Positions 1 through 5,993 are shown, numbered from the stretch's first letter. The stretch: 6,186 nt of DNA from Parcubacteria group bacterium CG11_big_fil_rev_8_21_14_0_20_41_14 (GCA_002787075.1 PCVT01000041.1:1-6186); one strand, 5' to 3'. Translations and numbers: made by a program. Notes: generated by a model not told the origin, from the letters alone.

Positions 1-984
1 ATATCAGAAAACGCTGAAAAGCTCATTATCAAAATCAGGGATGATTCACTCAACAGCTGGGGCAAAGAAAAGATAGCGCATGCTTTAAAAAGGGATTATG
101 GAATAAAAGTAAATCATAACACCGTAAACAAATATCTGCATAAGCATAAACGAATAGATCCTAAAATATCATTAAAGAACAGCCGAGCGTTTGAAGAGAA
201 AAAATACAGAGATTCTGAAGATATTCTTTTGAAGGTCAAATTTCGCCCTCCAAGCAAAATAAAGGATTACAGACCTGGCGCGTTAGTTGAAAAAGACATG
301 AAATATATCGCAAAATCAAGGCAAAAATACGATGGCAAGCATAAAGAGAACTTCTGGTACCAATTCACGCAAATTGACTCTTTTACTAGAATACGGACGC
401 TTGAGATATCTGATGAACAAGATACAAAAGCAACAATAGCCAGGCACAGAGAAGCTATTAAAAGATTTCCCTTTGCAATAGCGTGCGAGAATACTGATAA
501 CGGCTTTGAAAATAACAATAATTTTTCAAAGGAATTGAAAAAAGAAAATATATTCCATTTCTACTCAAACGCCAGCACGCCGACAGACAATCCAAGAGTT
601 GAAAGATCTCACTTAACAGACGATCTTGAATTCTACAAGAAAAAGCCTGTTTCTAATGACTTGGAAGAACAAAGAGAAGCAGTGAGGCAATGGGAGCATG
701 ATTACAACTTCAAGAGGCCGCATCAAGCATTGGGATATCTGACCCCTATGGAATTCTACACGCTTTGGAAGAAGAATCCGGACAAAGCTTATGCGATTGT
801 CGCGCAATGGCAAGAATACCTTAAAAAGCAAAGAATGTGGCTGGCGCAAGCGCGGAGAATAAAGAAAAAAGGACAGATTGAGACATTAATGAAGTTTATT
901 GACACTAAGCTGAACAACAATAAACAAGGTGTCAAAGACGCAAAATTAGAATTAATTAACTGTAAATTATGTTCGGTAGCTTGA
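1..984 (+). CDS. IS481/IS3-type DDE transposase, 5'-truncated by the window edge
   Basis: The frame is open from base 1 to a TGA at 982-984 (327 codons visible); the true start lies upstream of the window. Codons about 1-75 read as a helix-turn-helix region, with WGKEKIAHALKRDYGIKV followed by NTVNKYLHKH, the DNA-binding part typical of IS481 transposases. Codons about 95-210 are an RNase H-fold integrase core. D99 (in EKDMKYIA), D166 (in NTDNG) and E201 (in NPRVERSH) give a DD(35)E triad, so the catalytic residues are intact. The family signature YN-x-x-RPH-x-AL-x-x-x-TP follows at about 234-248, then a Lys-rich C-terminal tail of about 70 residues. It would cut and join the ends of its own element. 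The first D occurs in a somewhat unusual context (KDMKY), but nothing suggests decay. Family assignment is from motifs; the exact IS group is not determined. Confidence 0.92.
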   Translation: MSENAEKLIIKIRDDSLNSWGKEKIAHALKRDYGIKVNHNTVNKYLHKHKRIDPKISLKNSRAFEEKKYRDSEDILLKVKFRPPSKIKDYRPGALVEKDMKYIAKSRQKYDGKHKENFWYQFTQIDSFTRIRTLEISDEQDTKATIARHREAIKRFPFAIACENTDNGFENNNNFSKELKKENIFHFYSNASTPTDNPRVERSHLTDDLEFYKKKPVSNDLEEQREAVRQWEHDYNFKRPHQALGYLTPMEFYTLWKKNPDKAYAIVAQWQEYLKKQRMWLAQARRIKKKGQIETLMKFIDTKLNNNKQGVKDAKLELINCKLCSVA

Positions 985-1023
985 ACACATGTTTATCCGC
1001 TAGTACAATATTTATCCTTGACA
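1..1023 (+). mobile_element. Right part of an IS481-like insertion sequence (left end outside window)
   Basis: The transposase is followed by a 39 bp tail, 985-1023. It contains the heptamer TTTATCC twice (992-998 and 1011-1017, starts 19 bp apart) and ends in TTGACA. Read from the outside inward, the end begins TGTCAAGGATAAATATT. IS481-family elements usually begin with TGT, and repeated motifs near an end are typical of transposase binding sites. The left inverted repeat is not in the window, so the exact boundary at 1023 is an inference. Confidence 0.5.
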
Positions 1024-1045
1024 AGCACCATTACAACTGTATAGT
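1018..1045 (+). promoter_or_regulatory. Putative promoter of tyrS-pheA operon
   Basis: A perfect -35 TTGACA at 1018-1023 is followed by a 16 bp spacer and a -10 TATAGT at 1040-1045, a good sigma70-type match. Transcription would start near 1052 and give a leader of about 100 nt before tyrS. The -35 box coincides with the proposed terminal bases of the upstream insertion sequence, so this may be a hybrid promoter created by the insertion. No T-box or other riboswitch is evident in 1052-1150. Confidence 0.6.
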
Positions 1046-1150
1046 AACTACATTAGGACTGCAACATCTCATTAATACAGAACTAATTGATCATTGACAA
1101 AAGAATCAAATATCTGTCATTTCCACATCAAACACAGGAGAAATAGAATC

Positions 1151-2383
1151 ATGAGTGTATTAAAAATTTTAGAAGACAGGGGGTTTGTACAGCAAAGCTC
1201 AGGTAAAAAAGAGCTTGATGAACTTCTTTCTGGCTCTAATATTGTATTTTACGCTGGATTTGATCCAACCGCGGATAGTTTGCATATTGGCAGTTTAGTT
1301 CCTATTATGGCTATGTCGCATCTGCAAAGAGCAGGACATACTCCAATCGCCCTGATTGGCGGAGGAACAACGCTTATTGGCGACCCAAGCGGCAAAACTA
1401 AAGAAAGGCAATTAATATCTGCCGAAGAAATTGATGCTAACGGAGTATTTATTCTTGATCAGCTCAAGCGGTATCTTTCGCTTGATAAAGACAAAGGCAT
1501 ATTCGTGAACAACGCGGATTGGCTCCGTCCGCTTAACTATATTGAATTTCTTCGCGATATTGGAAAGTATTTCAGAGTTAATGAAATGCTTCGTTCAGAA
1601 TCATATCGTCAGCGCATGGAGCGCGAAGAAGGCCTTTCATTTATTGAATTCAATTACCAGCTTTTGCAGGCATATGATTATCTGTTTTTGTTTGATAAGC
1701 ATGCATGCATACTGCAAATGGGCGGAGATGACCAGTGGAGCAATATTTTAGCTGGTCGCGAGTTAATCCGGCGGATGCGCAATGAATCTGTGCACGCGCT
1801 CACTTTTCCGCTTATTACTACAGCGCGCGGAAACAAAATGGGCAAAACAGAACAAGGCACAATATGGCTGGACAAAAACAAGACATCTGTGTATGAATTT
1901 TATCAGTACTGGATAAACACAGATGATAGGGATGTTTCTCGGTTTCTTTGTTTGTTTACGTTTCTGGACATGGAACAGATTCAAGAACTTGGAAAACTTC
2001 AACATGCCCAGCTCCGAACTGCCAAAGAAATATTGGCTTTTGAAGCAACAAAGCTTGCTCATGGAGAAAAAGAAGCAAAAAGCGCGCAGGAATTATCGCA
2101 TTCAAACTTTAACCAAGGAGGAAGCCAAGCAAGCGATAAATTCTCAATAATCATAGACATTCAAAGGATCAATGATGGAATAAGCGCAGTAAGTTTATTC
2201 CATGAACTTGGGCTAGTGGATTCAAAAAGCGAAGCAAAGCGTCTTATCCAGCAAGGCGGAGCATATATCAATGACCAGAAAATCGGATCTATTGATGTAC
2301 GCATTACGGAAAAAGATGTGCAAAATGGCAGGATAATGCTTCGTAAAGGAAAAAAGCAATATTGCTCTATAGTGGTTTCCTAA
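1151..2383 (+). CDS. tyrS: Tyrosyl-tRNA synthetase
   Basis: This cytoplasmic class I aminoacyl-tRNA synthetase activates tyrosine with ATP and loads it onto tRNA-Tyr. The 410-residue length is normal for bacterial TyrRS. Visible features in order: Tyr34, and FDPTADSLHIGS with the HIGH motif as HIGS at 45-48; GDPSGK at 77-82 with Asp78; the tyrosine pocket YQLLQAYD with Tyr169, Gln173 and Asp176, which fall at the same numbers as in Geobacillus TyrRS; KMGKT at 229-233 as the KMSKS loop; and a C-terminal S4 RNA-binding domain at about 343-410. ATG 1151 was chosen because AGGAG at 1136-1140 lies 10 nt upstream; a TTG at 1094 in the same frame has no such site and would add 19 unconserved residues. 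It is first in an operon with the prephenate dehydratase 23 bp downstream. All key residues are present, so it should be functional. A tRNA-Tyr gene lies about 2.2 kb downstream. Confidence 0.97.
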   Translation: MSVLKILEDRGFVQQSSGKKELDELLSGSNIVFYAGFDPTADSLHIGSLVPIMAMSHLQRAGHTPIALIGGGTTLIGDPSGKTKERQLISAEEIDANGVFILDQLKRYLSLDKDKGIFVNNADWLRPLNYIEFLRDIGKYFRVNEMLRSESYRQRMEREEGLSFIEFNYQLLQAYDYLFLFDKHACILQMGGDDQWSNILAGRELIRRMRNESVHALTFPLITTARGNKMGKTEQGTIWLDKNKTSVYEFYQYWINTDDRDVSRFLCLFTFLDMEQIQELGKLQHAQLRTAKEILAFEATKLAHGEKEAKSAQELSHSNFNQGGSQASDKFSIIIDIQRINDGISAVSLFHELGLVDSKSEAKRLIQQGGAYINDQKIGSIDVRITEKDVQNGRIMLRKGKKQYCSIVVS

Positions 2384-2406
2384 ACTCCAATCAAGAGGAT
2401 AAAATC

Positions 2407-3312
2407 ATGAATACCGCAGAAAAAATAAAGGTCGGCTATCTTGGGGCCACCACTGAGAGTGGCCCAGATACAACGACTTTCGGATACATAGCAGCAGAAA
2501 AGCATTTCGTTGACCAGAGAGACGACGTGGAATTCGTCAATCTGTCTTCACATAGAAGTATTTGTGAGGCGGTTGGCAAAAAAACAATCAGGTTCGGAGT
2601 AGTGGCCATTGAAAATGTCATCGACGGGATGGTGAACGAAACAGTCCGCGCGCTTGAAGAAGCGCATGGGCATTATGGAGCGCAGATTGCCGGCGAAACC
2701 GTAGTCCCCATTGAACTCTTCTTCTTGAGCAAAGATGGCAATACGCGACCCAATGTTGTTTCTCACGAAAAGGCTTTGGGTCAGTGTAGCCGATTCGTCA
2801 GTCACCTCAAAGAAAATGGTACAATGGTCGAAACCAGAAATTCTACTGGAGAAGCGGCATATGCAGCAAGCCAGAATAGCGAGCTCGCATGTATCGCTTC
2901 CAGCCGGGCCGAAGAAGTATACAACCTCAAGCGAATCGGGGATACTGGGAACATCGTCGACAATCTGAATAGCATGACCCGGTTCTGGATCCTGAATAAG
3001 GAATACGGCGACCAAAGCGGGCACGACAAGTCATGTTTTCTGGTTAATTTAGAACAAGCACGAGTTGGCGCGTTTCATGATACGCTTGAGTGCTTTGCAG
3101 AGCATGGATGCAACCTGCTCATAGCGTATCCCATCTCTATTCCAGGAAAGCTGTGGGAGTACACGTTCCTTTTGGAGTACGAAGGGCATATCAATGATGA
3201 AAAAATGGAAGGAGCATGGCAGGAGCTGCGCAATAGCGGCTTGTGTCTCAATCCTCCCACGTTCTTAGGGTCATACCCTTCGGTAACTTCTAACATATAT
3301 GTTCCCGCATAA
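2407..3312 (+). CDS. pheA: Prephenate dehydratase with ACT domain
   Basis: It would convert prephenate to phenylpyruvate, the committed step to phenylalanine. The 301-residue protein has a dehydratase domain at about 7-195 and a C-terminal ACT domain at about 207-292. Four residues I recall as catalytic in the E. coli P-protein (Asn160, Ser208, Gln215, Thr278) have equivalents here: Asn70 in AIEN, Ser119 and Gln126 in SHEKALGQC, and Thr191 in MTRF. The first glycine loop is unusual: the standard YLGPxGTFS is expanded to YLGATTESGPDTTTFG at 11-26. In the ACT domain, GALV is GAF-like (221-223) and the phenylalanine-binding ESRP motif reads AYPI (240-243), so feedback inhibition by Phe is probably lost or changed. 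No chorismate mutase domain is fused. ATG 2407 follows AGAGGA at 2394-2399; an upstream TTG would overlap tyrS and add 15 residues, and was rejected. It is second in the operon after tyrS. Confidence 0.88.
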   Translation: MNTAEKIKVGYLGATTESGPDTTTFGYIAAEKHFVDQRDDVEFVNLSSHRSICEAVGKKTIRFGVVAIENVIDGMVNETVRALEEAHGHYGAQIAGETVVPIELFFLSKDGNTRPNVVSHEKALGQCSRFVSHLKENGTMVETRNSTGEAAYAASQNSELACIASSRAEEVYNLKRIGDTGNIVDNLNSMTRFWILNKEYGDQSGHDKSCFLVNLEQARVGAFHDTLECFAEHGCNLLIAYPISIPGKLWEYTFLLEYEGHINDEKMEGAWQELRNSGLCLNPPTFLGSYPSVTSNIYVPA

Positions 3313-3353
3313 TCGGGAATACAAAAGGAAGCATCTATGCAATATACATACTG

Positions 3354-3392
3354 TGGCTGACTGTTTAAATAACAGACAGCCATTTTTTATTA
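3354..3392 (+). terminator. Intrinsic terminator of tyrS-pheA operon
   Basis: TGGCTG-A-CTGTT (3354-3365) pairs with AACAG-A-CAGCCA (3371-3382) around a 5-nt loop, with one A/A mismatch. It is followed by six T (3383-3388) and ATTAT. It lies about 40 bp after the pheA stop. Confidence 0.9.
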
Positions 3393-3393
3393 T

Positions 3394-3436
3394 AAAAAAA
3401 GCGCCTATTTGATATAAACATAAATCAAATAGACGC
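3394..3436 (-). terminator. Intrinsic terminator of the DAHP synthase-like gene
   Basis: Read on the minus strand, GCGTCTATTTGAT (3436-3424) pairs with ATCAAATAGGCGC (3413-3401) over 13 bp, including one G-U pair that exists only in the minus-strand RNA. Seven U follow (3400-3394). It starts 27 nt after the stop at 3463-3465. It sits back to back with the pheA terminator, so 3313-3462 is a convergent double-terminator spacer with no gene. Confidence 0.9.
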
Positions 3437-3462
3437 CGAAAGAACAGATAAAACTTCGGAGC

Positions 3463-4344
3463 TTACCCCGCGAGCTCATCATGGATATACCTAAAAAGAT
3501 ACTCCAAAAACTGAAAATCATGAGCGCAATAAAGATAAACTCCATTCAAAGTGCTGCCAGCTTCCTTGTGCAGAGAGACAGCAGTCTTCATTTGTTTCTC
3601 CAGCACAGTGAGATCTTCGTCGTTTCCAGAGATATCCACCCTGACCACATGCGGAATTTTTTCTTCTGAAAGCTGACTTGATTCACGCATCATGGAAATA
3701 GGACTATTCGAGCCGCGAATTACAATATGTCCGTAATTACTGCCTTTGGTATCGTAAACTACTATTCTGCCTTCTTCGTCAGCGCCGATGAAACTATCCT
3801 GCGAACGCGCATTCTCAAGCATCTTTATAGCGTATTCTACATCTTTGTATTCGGACTCTAAGCCAAAAGGCATTAAAAGGCCGCTTGCGAATCCGCTATA
3901 AGGCGCTTCGCCGTCCTCGTCTGGCAGAAACATATCGTTCGCAAGCAGAGCCCAACTAAGCAGATCACTGATATAGTTGAACACAAAAGGGCTGTTCAAC
4001 TCTGTGCCAGCAGCAATTCCGGCTTTGCTGGCTTCCATCAAAAACCGCCGCGCAGAATAGACATCGCATGGCGGACAGAAAATCTGCGCAACAGCGAAAA
4101 GCGACGAATATCCAGAATTCAGATTGCGCAGCTTTTCTACGAACAACCTGGCTTTTTCTAAATTCTGAATATCACGCAATCCTACAACCGTCAAAAATCG
4201 GCTATCCTTGCCTGAGGTGATTCTCTGGATCGCGTGGCGGTGCTGTTCCACTAGGTCTGAGGCAGATTCCCGCAATGCAATTTGCTCTTTTACTTCTCTC
4301 GGCGAATCCAACCGATGAGTAGTTCTTATGGCTTGAGCTTGCAT
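3463..4344 (-). CDS. DAHP synthase-like protein (AroG/AroF type I), catalytic residues lost
   Basis: Real type I DAHP synthases join phosphoenolpyruvate and erythrose 4-phosphate at the head of the shikimate pathway. This 293-residue protein aligns by eye with AroG over most of its length: HAIQRITSGKDSRFLTVVG (37-55) with the AroG stretch ending VVIGP, SDLLSW (126-131) with ADLMSW, GFASGLLMPFG (151-161) with ELASGLSCPVGF, and GHIVIRG (205-211) with CHIILRG. The chemistry looks gone. The metal-ligand Cys of GPCSIHD is absent (GLRDIQN, 55-61). MRVYFEKPRT, carrying the PEP-binding Arg and Lys, is AVAQIFCPPCD (84-94). The following ~20-residue loop is deleted. ESQVHRE and KNGTDG are replaced, the Glu of VESH is missing, and the last ~50 residues carrying the final metal Asp are absent. 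Only His206 remains of the metal site. ATG 4344 has AAGGAG 6 nt upstream. It has its own promoter and terminator, which argues for a functional non-enzymatic role. Homology is fairly sure; function is unknown. Confidence 0.8.
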   Translation of the reverse strand: MQAQAIRTTHRLDSPREVKEQIALRESASDLVEQHRHAIQRITSGKDSRFLTVVGLRDIQNLEKARLFVEKLRNLNSGYSSLFAVAQIFCPPCDVYSARRFLMEASKAGIAAGTELNSPFVFNYISDLLSWALLANDMFLPDEDGEAPYSGFASGLLMPFGLESEYKDVEYAIKMLENARSQDSFIGADEEGRIVVYDTKGSNYGHIVIRGSNSPISMMRESSQLSEEKIPHVVRVDISGNDEDLTVLEKQMKTAVSLHKEAGSTLNGVYLYCAHDFQFLEYLFRYIHDELAG

Positions 4345-4350
4345 AATGAT

Positions 4351-4356
4351 CTCCTT
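4351..4356 (-). promoter_or_regulatory. Ribosome binding site of the DAHP synthase-like gene
   Basis: AAGGAG on the minus strand lies 6 nt before ATG 4344 and fixes that start. A second strong purine run, GGAGGGG at 4430-4424, lies further up in the leader with no suitable start codon 5-10 nt after it. Confidence 0.85.
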
Positions 4357-4480
4357 AAAACGAGTTTTGAGTGAATTGCAGATTTTTGTTCTGTGCTTTA
4401 AATATTACTGAATTTACTGCTCGCCCCTCCTTTCATTGATTAATTGTTTAAGATCAATTTCATTAAATATTCATTTTAAG

Positions 4481-4509
4481 AATATATCAAATATTTACCT
4501 AGTTGTCAA
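4481..4509 (-). promoter_or_regulatory. Near-consensus sigma70 promoter of the DAHP synthase-like gene
   Basis: On the minus strand, TTGACA (4509-4504) is separated by exactly 17 bp from TATATT (4486-4481). Transcription would begin near 4474 and give a 5' leader of about 130 nt. The leader is A/T-rich and holds the orphan GGAGGGG and two tiny ATG-initiated frames (7 and 12 codons) without aromatic-codon runs, so I see no convincing attenuator peptide. Confidence 0.8.
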
Positions 4510-4515
4510 CCAATC

Positions 4516-4544
4516 TTGCATTTTTTTCAAATTACATATACTAT
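4516..4544 (+). promoter_or_regulatory. Possible promoter of tRNA-Tyr
   Basis: TTGCAT (4516-4521), a 17 bp spacer and TACTAT (4539-4544) would start transcription near 4551, about 30 nt before the mature tRNA. A better-looking TATACT at 4537-4542 would leave only a 15 bp spacer. It lies back to back with the minus-strand promoter at 4481-4509; the two -35 boxes are 6 bp apart. Confidence 0.4.
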
Positions 4545-4582
4545 TATATCAATAAAATAGCATACATACTAGTATTTTGGGT

Positions 4583-4670
4583 GGGACGGTATCCAAGCTG
4601 GTCAAAGGACGCAGTCTGTAAAACTGCTGGCTAAAAGCCTTCGAGGGTTCAAATCCCTCCTGTCCCACCA
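4583..4670 (+). tRNA. tRNA-Tyr (anticodon GTA)
   Basis: An 88-nt class II tRNA with every arm visible. Acceptor GGGACGG (4583-4589) pairs with CTGTCCC (4660-4666), with one G-U. The D stem is TCC/GGA. The anticodon stem GCAGT/ACTGC (4611-4615, 4623-4627) closes the loop CTGTAAA with anticodon GTA at 4618-4620. A long variable arm GGCT-AAA-AGCC (4629-4639) is as expected for bacterial tRNA-Tyr. The T arm is GAGGG-TTCAAAT-CCCTC (4643-4659). The discriminator is A4667 and CCA is encoded at 4668-4670. It reads TAC/TAT and is the substrate of the TyrRS in this window. Its ACCA end could pair with the TGGT of the T-box at 5898-5901, although any tRNA with A73 could do so. Confidence 0.98.
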
Positions 4671-4698
4671 TATCATTTCCGCTCTTTATTCCTAATGC

Positions 4699-4735
4699 CC
4701 CCTGCTTAATAAAATTTAGCAGGGGTATTTTTTTA
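4699..4735 (+). terminator. Intrinsic terminator of tRNA-Tyr
   Basis: CCCCTGCT (4699-4706) pairs with AGCAGGGG (4718-4725) around an 11-nt A/T loop, followed by TATTTTTTT. It lies 28 bp after the tRNA, so the tRNA appears to be a single-gene transcript. Confidence 0.9.
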
Positions 4736-4755
4736 TATTGTAACTATTTTTTTGC

Positions 4756-4790
4756 AAAAAACAAGCCCGCATTATATGATTCATGCTTGT
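4756..4790 (-). terminator. Weak second terminator-like hairpin downstream of the TrpRS-like gene
   Basis: On the minus strand ACAAGC (4790-4785) pairs with GCTTGT (4766-4761) and is followed by a T run ending at 4756. The stem is only 6 bp with an 18-nt loop, so it is at most a backup to the strong terminator at 4801-4837. Confidence 0.3.
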
Positions 4791-4800
4791 CAAATACGCA

Positions 4801-4837
4801 AAAAGAAAAGCCCTATCCAAATTGCGGATAGGGCTTT
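4801..4837 (-). terminator. Intrinsic terminator of the TrpRS-like gene
   Basis: A perfect 12 bp stem, AAAGCCCTATCC (4837-4826 on the minus strand) with GGATAGGGCTTT (4818-4807), has a 7-nt loop and is followed by TCTTTTT. The T tract is better on the minus strand than on the plus strand (TGTTG), so it belongs to the gene ending at 4865, 27 nt upstream. It faces the tRNA terminator; 4671-4864 contains no gene. Confidence 0.88.
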
Positions 4838-4864
4838 GTTGAGGAGCAGAAAGATGATATTTTA

Positions 4865-5767
4865 TCATTGCCCACGATTGCACGGAGCATTGCTTCGAGA
4901 CCAGACAGATGCTTCAATTGATCTGGATGAAGCGTCCCATGATACTGGGCTTGGATTATGTTCATGGTTCGCGCATAATCCAGTGTAATTATCCCTTATC
5001 ATCTTAACTGTTTCAGAGAACACAGCTTTGGCGCGCGAAGATCCTGTTGCAAGCAGATCATGAATGAGTTGATCTTTTTTTACGAGAGAGATCCTGCGCT
5101 CATGGAATTTTTCCAAAGCAAGAGCAAGATTAGGATCAAGTTTCACGCTTGTTGATTTTAGAGTTTTCGGAGAAAGAGCGCTGTTGCGATACATTTTGCG
5201 GATTTCATGCAATCTTTTGAACAGCGCGTCTTCGCCGTATTCAATGCTATTATCAGCGCAGAACATGACTCCATTGGCGCCTCGCTGCGGAATGGGAATA
5301 GCTGGCACAATAATCTGGCGCGCGATGCTTATCGCTATGCGCAAAGCAATGATTTGGTCATCGCCGACTAAAACAGTATTGGCCCTGATGCCTAACATGT
5401 CGCACGCCATCATAAGCTCATTCTCTTCGCATTTAGCCATGACCCGGAAATGATCGCAGAGTATGCTCAATTCTTCCGCGACCGCGGATTGCGGATATAT
5501 GAGCGTTTTGTCCGGATCAATGCCAGAGGCGATCAGGTCTTTTACAGATTCAACAACTTGGCGCGCAATATGCCTGCTTTGTTTTTTGGACCGCAACTTT
5601 TGTTCAGTATCAGCAATGATAATAGCGCACTCATGTTTATCATTCAGCTGATATTCTGCCATATGCTTCATTACAGACATAAAAACTCCAAAAACAATAT
5701 GCCCGTGCGGAAGCATGCCAGTTAGCACAACTTCTTTGCGATTTAGCATCTGCGATATTTCATACAT
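4865..5767 (-). CDS. Tryptophanyl-tRNA synthetase-like protein lacking HIGH and KMSKS motifs
   Basis: It is a class I aaRS fold related to TrpRS. TGMLPHGHIVFGVFMSVMK (16-34) aligns with the TrpRS start SGIQPSGxxHIGNYxGAxK. IASGIDPDKTLIYPQSAV (79-96) matches the conserved CGIDPEKSxIFVQSxV. LMMACDML and GDDQ (118-125, 135-138) match the MAADILLY and GEDQ motifs, keeping the Asp (D123) that contacts the indole in true TrpRS. GSSRAKAVFSETVKMI (243-258) matches the usual C-terminal helix. HIGN has become VFGV, and the KMSKS segment and the YDxxNKxGVSNLL part are deleted. Adenylation is therefore unlikely, but Trp binding may survive. ATG 5767 was chosen because AAGGAG at 5780-5775 lies 7 nt upstream; ATG 5785 would overlap that site. 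The gene is 300 codons long, against about 330 usual. The last ~38 codons look out of frame. It is controlled by the T-box leader upstream. Function is unknown; sensor, regulator or tRNA-related roles are possible. Confidence 0.78.
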   Translation of the reverse strand: MYEISQMLNRKEVVLTGMLPHGHIVFGVFMSVMKHMAEYQLNDKHECAIIIADTEQKLRSKKQSRHIARQVVESVKDLIASGIDPDKTLIYPQSAVAEELSILCDHFRVMAKCEENELMMACDMLGIRANTVLVGDDQIIALRIAISIARQIIVPAIPIPQRGANGVMFCADNSIEYGEDALFKRLHEIRKMYRNSALSPKTLKSTSVKLDPNLALALEKFHERRISLVKKDQLIHDLLATGSSRAKAVFSETVKMIRDNYTGLCANHEHNPSPVSWDASSRSIEASVWSRSNAPCNRGQ

Positions 5768-5774
5768 GATACTG

Positions 5775-5780
5775 CTCCTT
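5775..5780 (-). promoter_or_regulatory. Ribosome binding site deciding the TrpRS-like start
   Basis: AAGGAG on the minus strand, 7 nt before ATG 5767. The upstream in-frame ATG at 5785 falls immediately before and overlaps this site, so the longer form by 6 residues is improbable. Confidence 0.85.
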
Positions 5781-5826
5781 TTCATTTGATATGAAAGAAC
5801 AATTAAAGTGCGATTTGTGATCCGCG

Positions 5827-5881
5827 AAAAACAAAAATCCCGTCCTCAAGGCATAATTAAAAATTATGCATCAAGGACGGG
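5827..5881 (-). terminator. T-box-controlled intrinsic terminator
   Basis: The 8 bp GC-rich base CCCGTCCT/AGGACGGG is topped by an 8 bp A/T stem and followed by a U-rich tract. Its 5' arm is the same sequence that pairs with the T-box, so the two folds exclude each other. Confidence 0.9.
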
Positions 5882-5938
5882 ATATTTATTCCGTGGTACC
5901 ACCTTGGTTGCCTGTGTTATGTTTTTTAACGAATTTAA

Positions 5939-5993
5939 TTTGCTATAGAGAGGGCGCGATAATATATATTATTTTTCGCCCTATATTAGCAAA
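5939..5993 (-). other. Stem III-like hairpin between terminator-like element and T-box
   Basis: Three stacked helices: TTTGCTA (5993-5987) with TAGCAAA (5945-5939), AGGGCG (5982-5977) with CGCCCT (5956-5951), and the perfect palindrome ATAATAT/ATATTAT (5972-5959). Its position just before the T-box fits stem III. Its 5' arm uses part of the T run of the upstream terminator-like hairpin. Confidence 0.6.

Noticed and set aside
1094..1150. 19-residue N-terminal extension of TyrRS from a TTG codon
   Set aside because: No ribosome binding site is present, it has no resemblance to TyrRS N-termini, and ATG 1151 has AGGAG at a workable distance and gives residue numbers identical to characterised TyrRS.
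1052..1150. Weak alternative hairpins in the tyrS leader (TTGAT/ATCAA and TGACA/TGTCA)
   Set aside because: Five-base stems in A/T-rich DNA with no terminator or T-box motif; expected by chance.
4770..4793. Consensus TTGACA and TATAAT on the minus strand downstream of the TrpRS-like gene
   Set aside because: The spacer is only 11 bp, too short for sigma70, and no gene follows in that direction before the tRNA terminator.
5768..5785. Upstream ATG adding six residues to the TrpRS-like protein
   Set aside because: The codons overlap the AAGGAG that serves ATG 5767.
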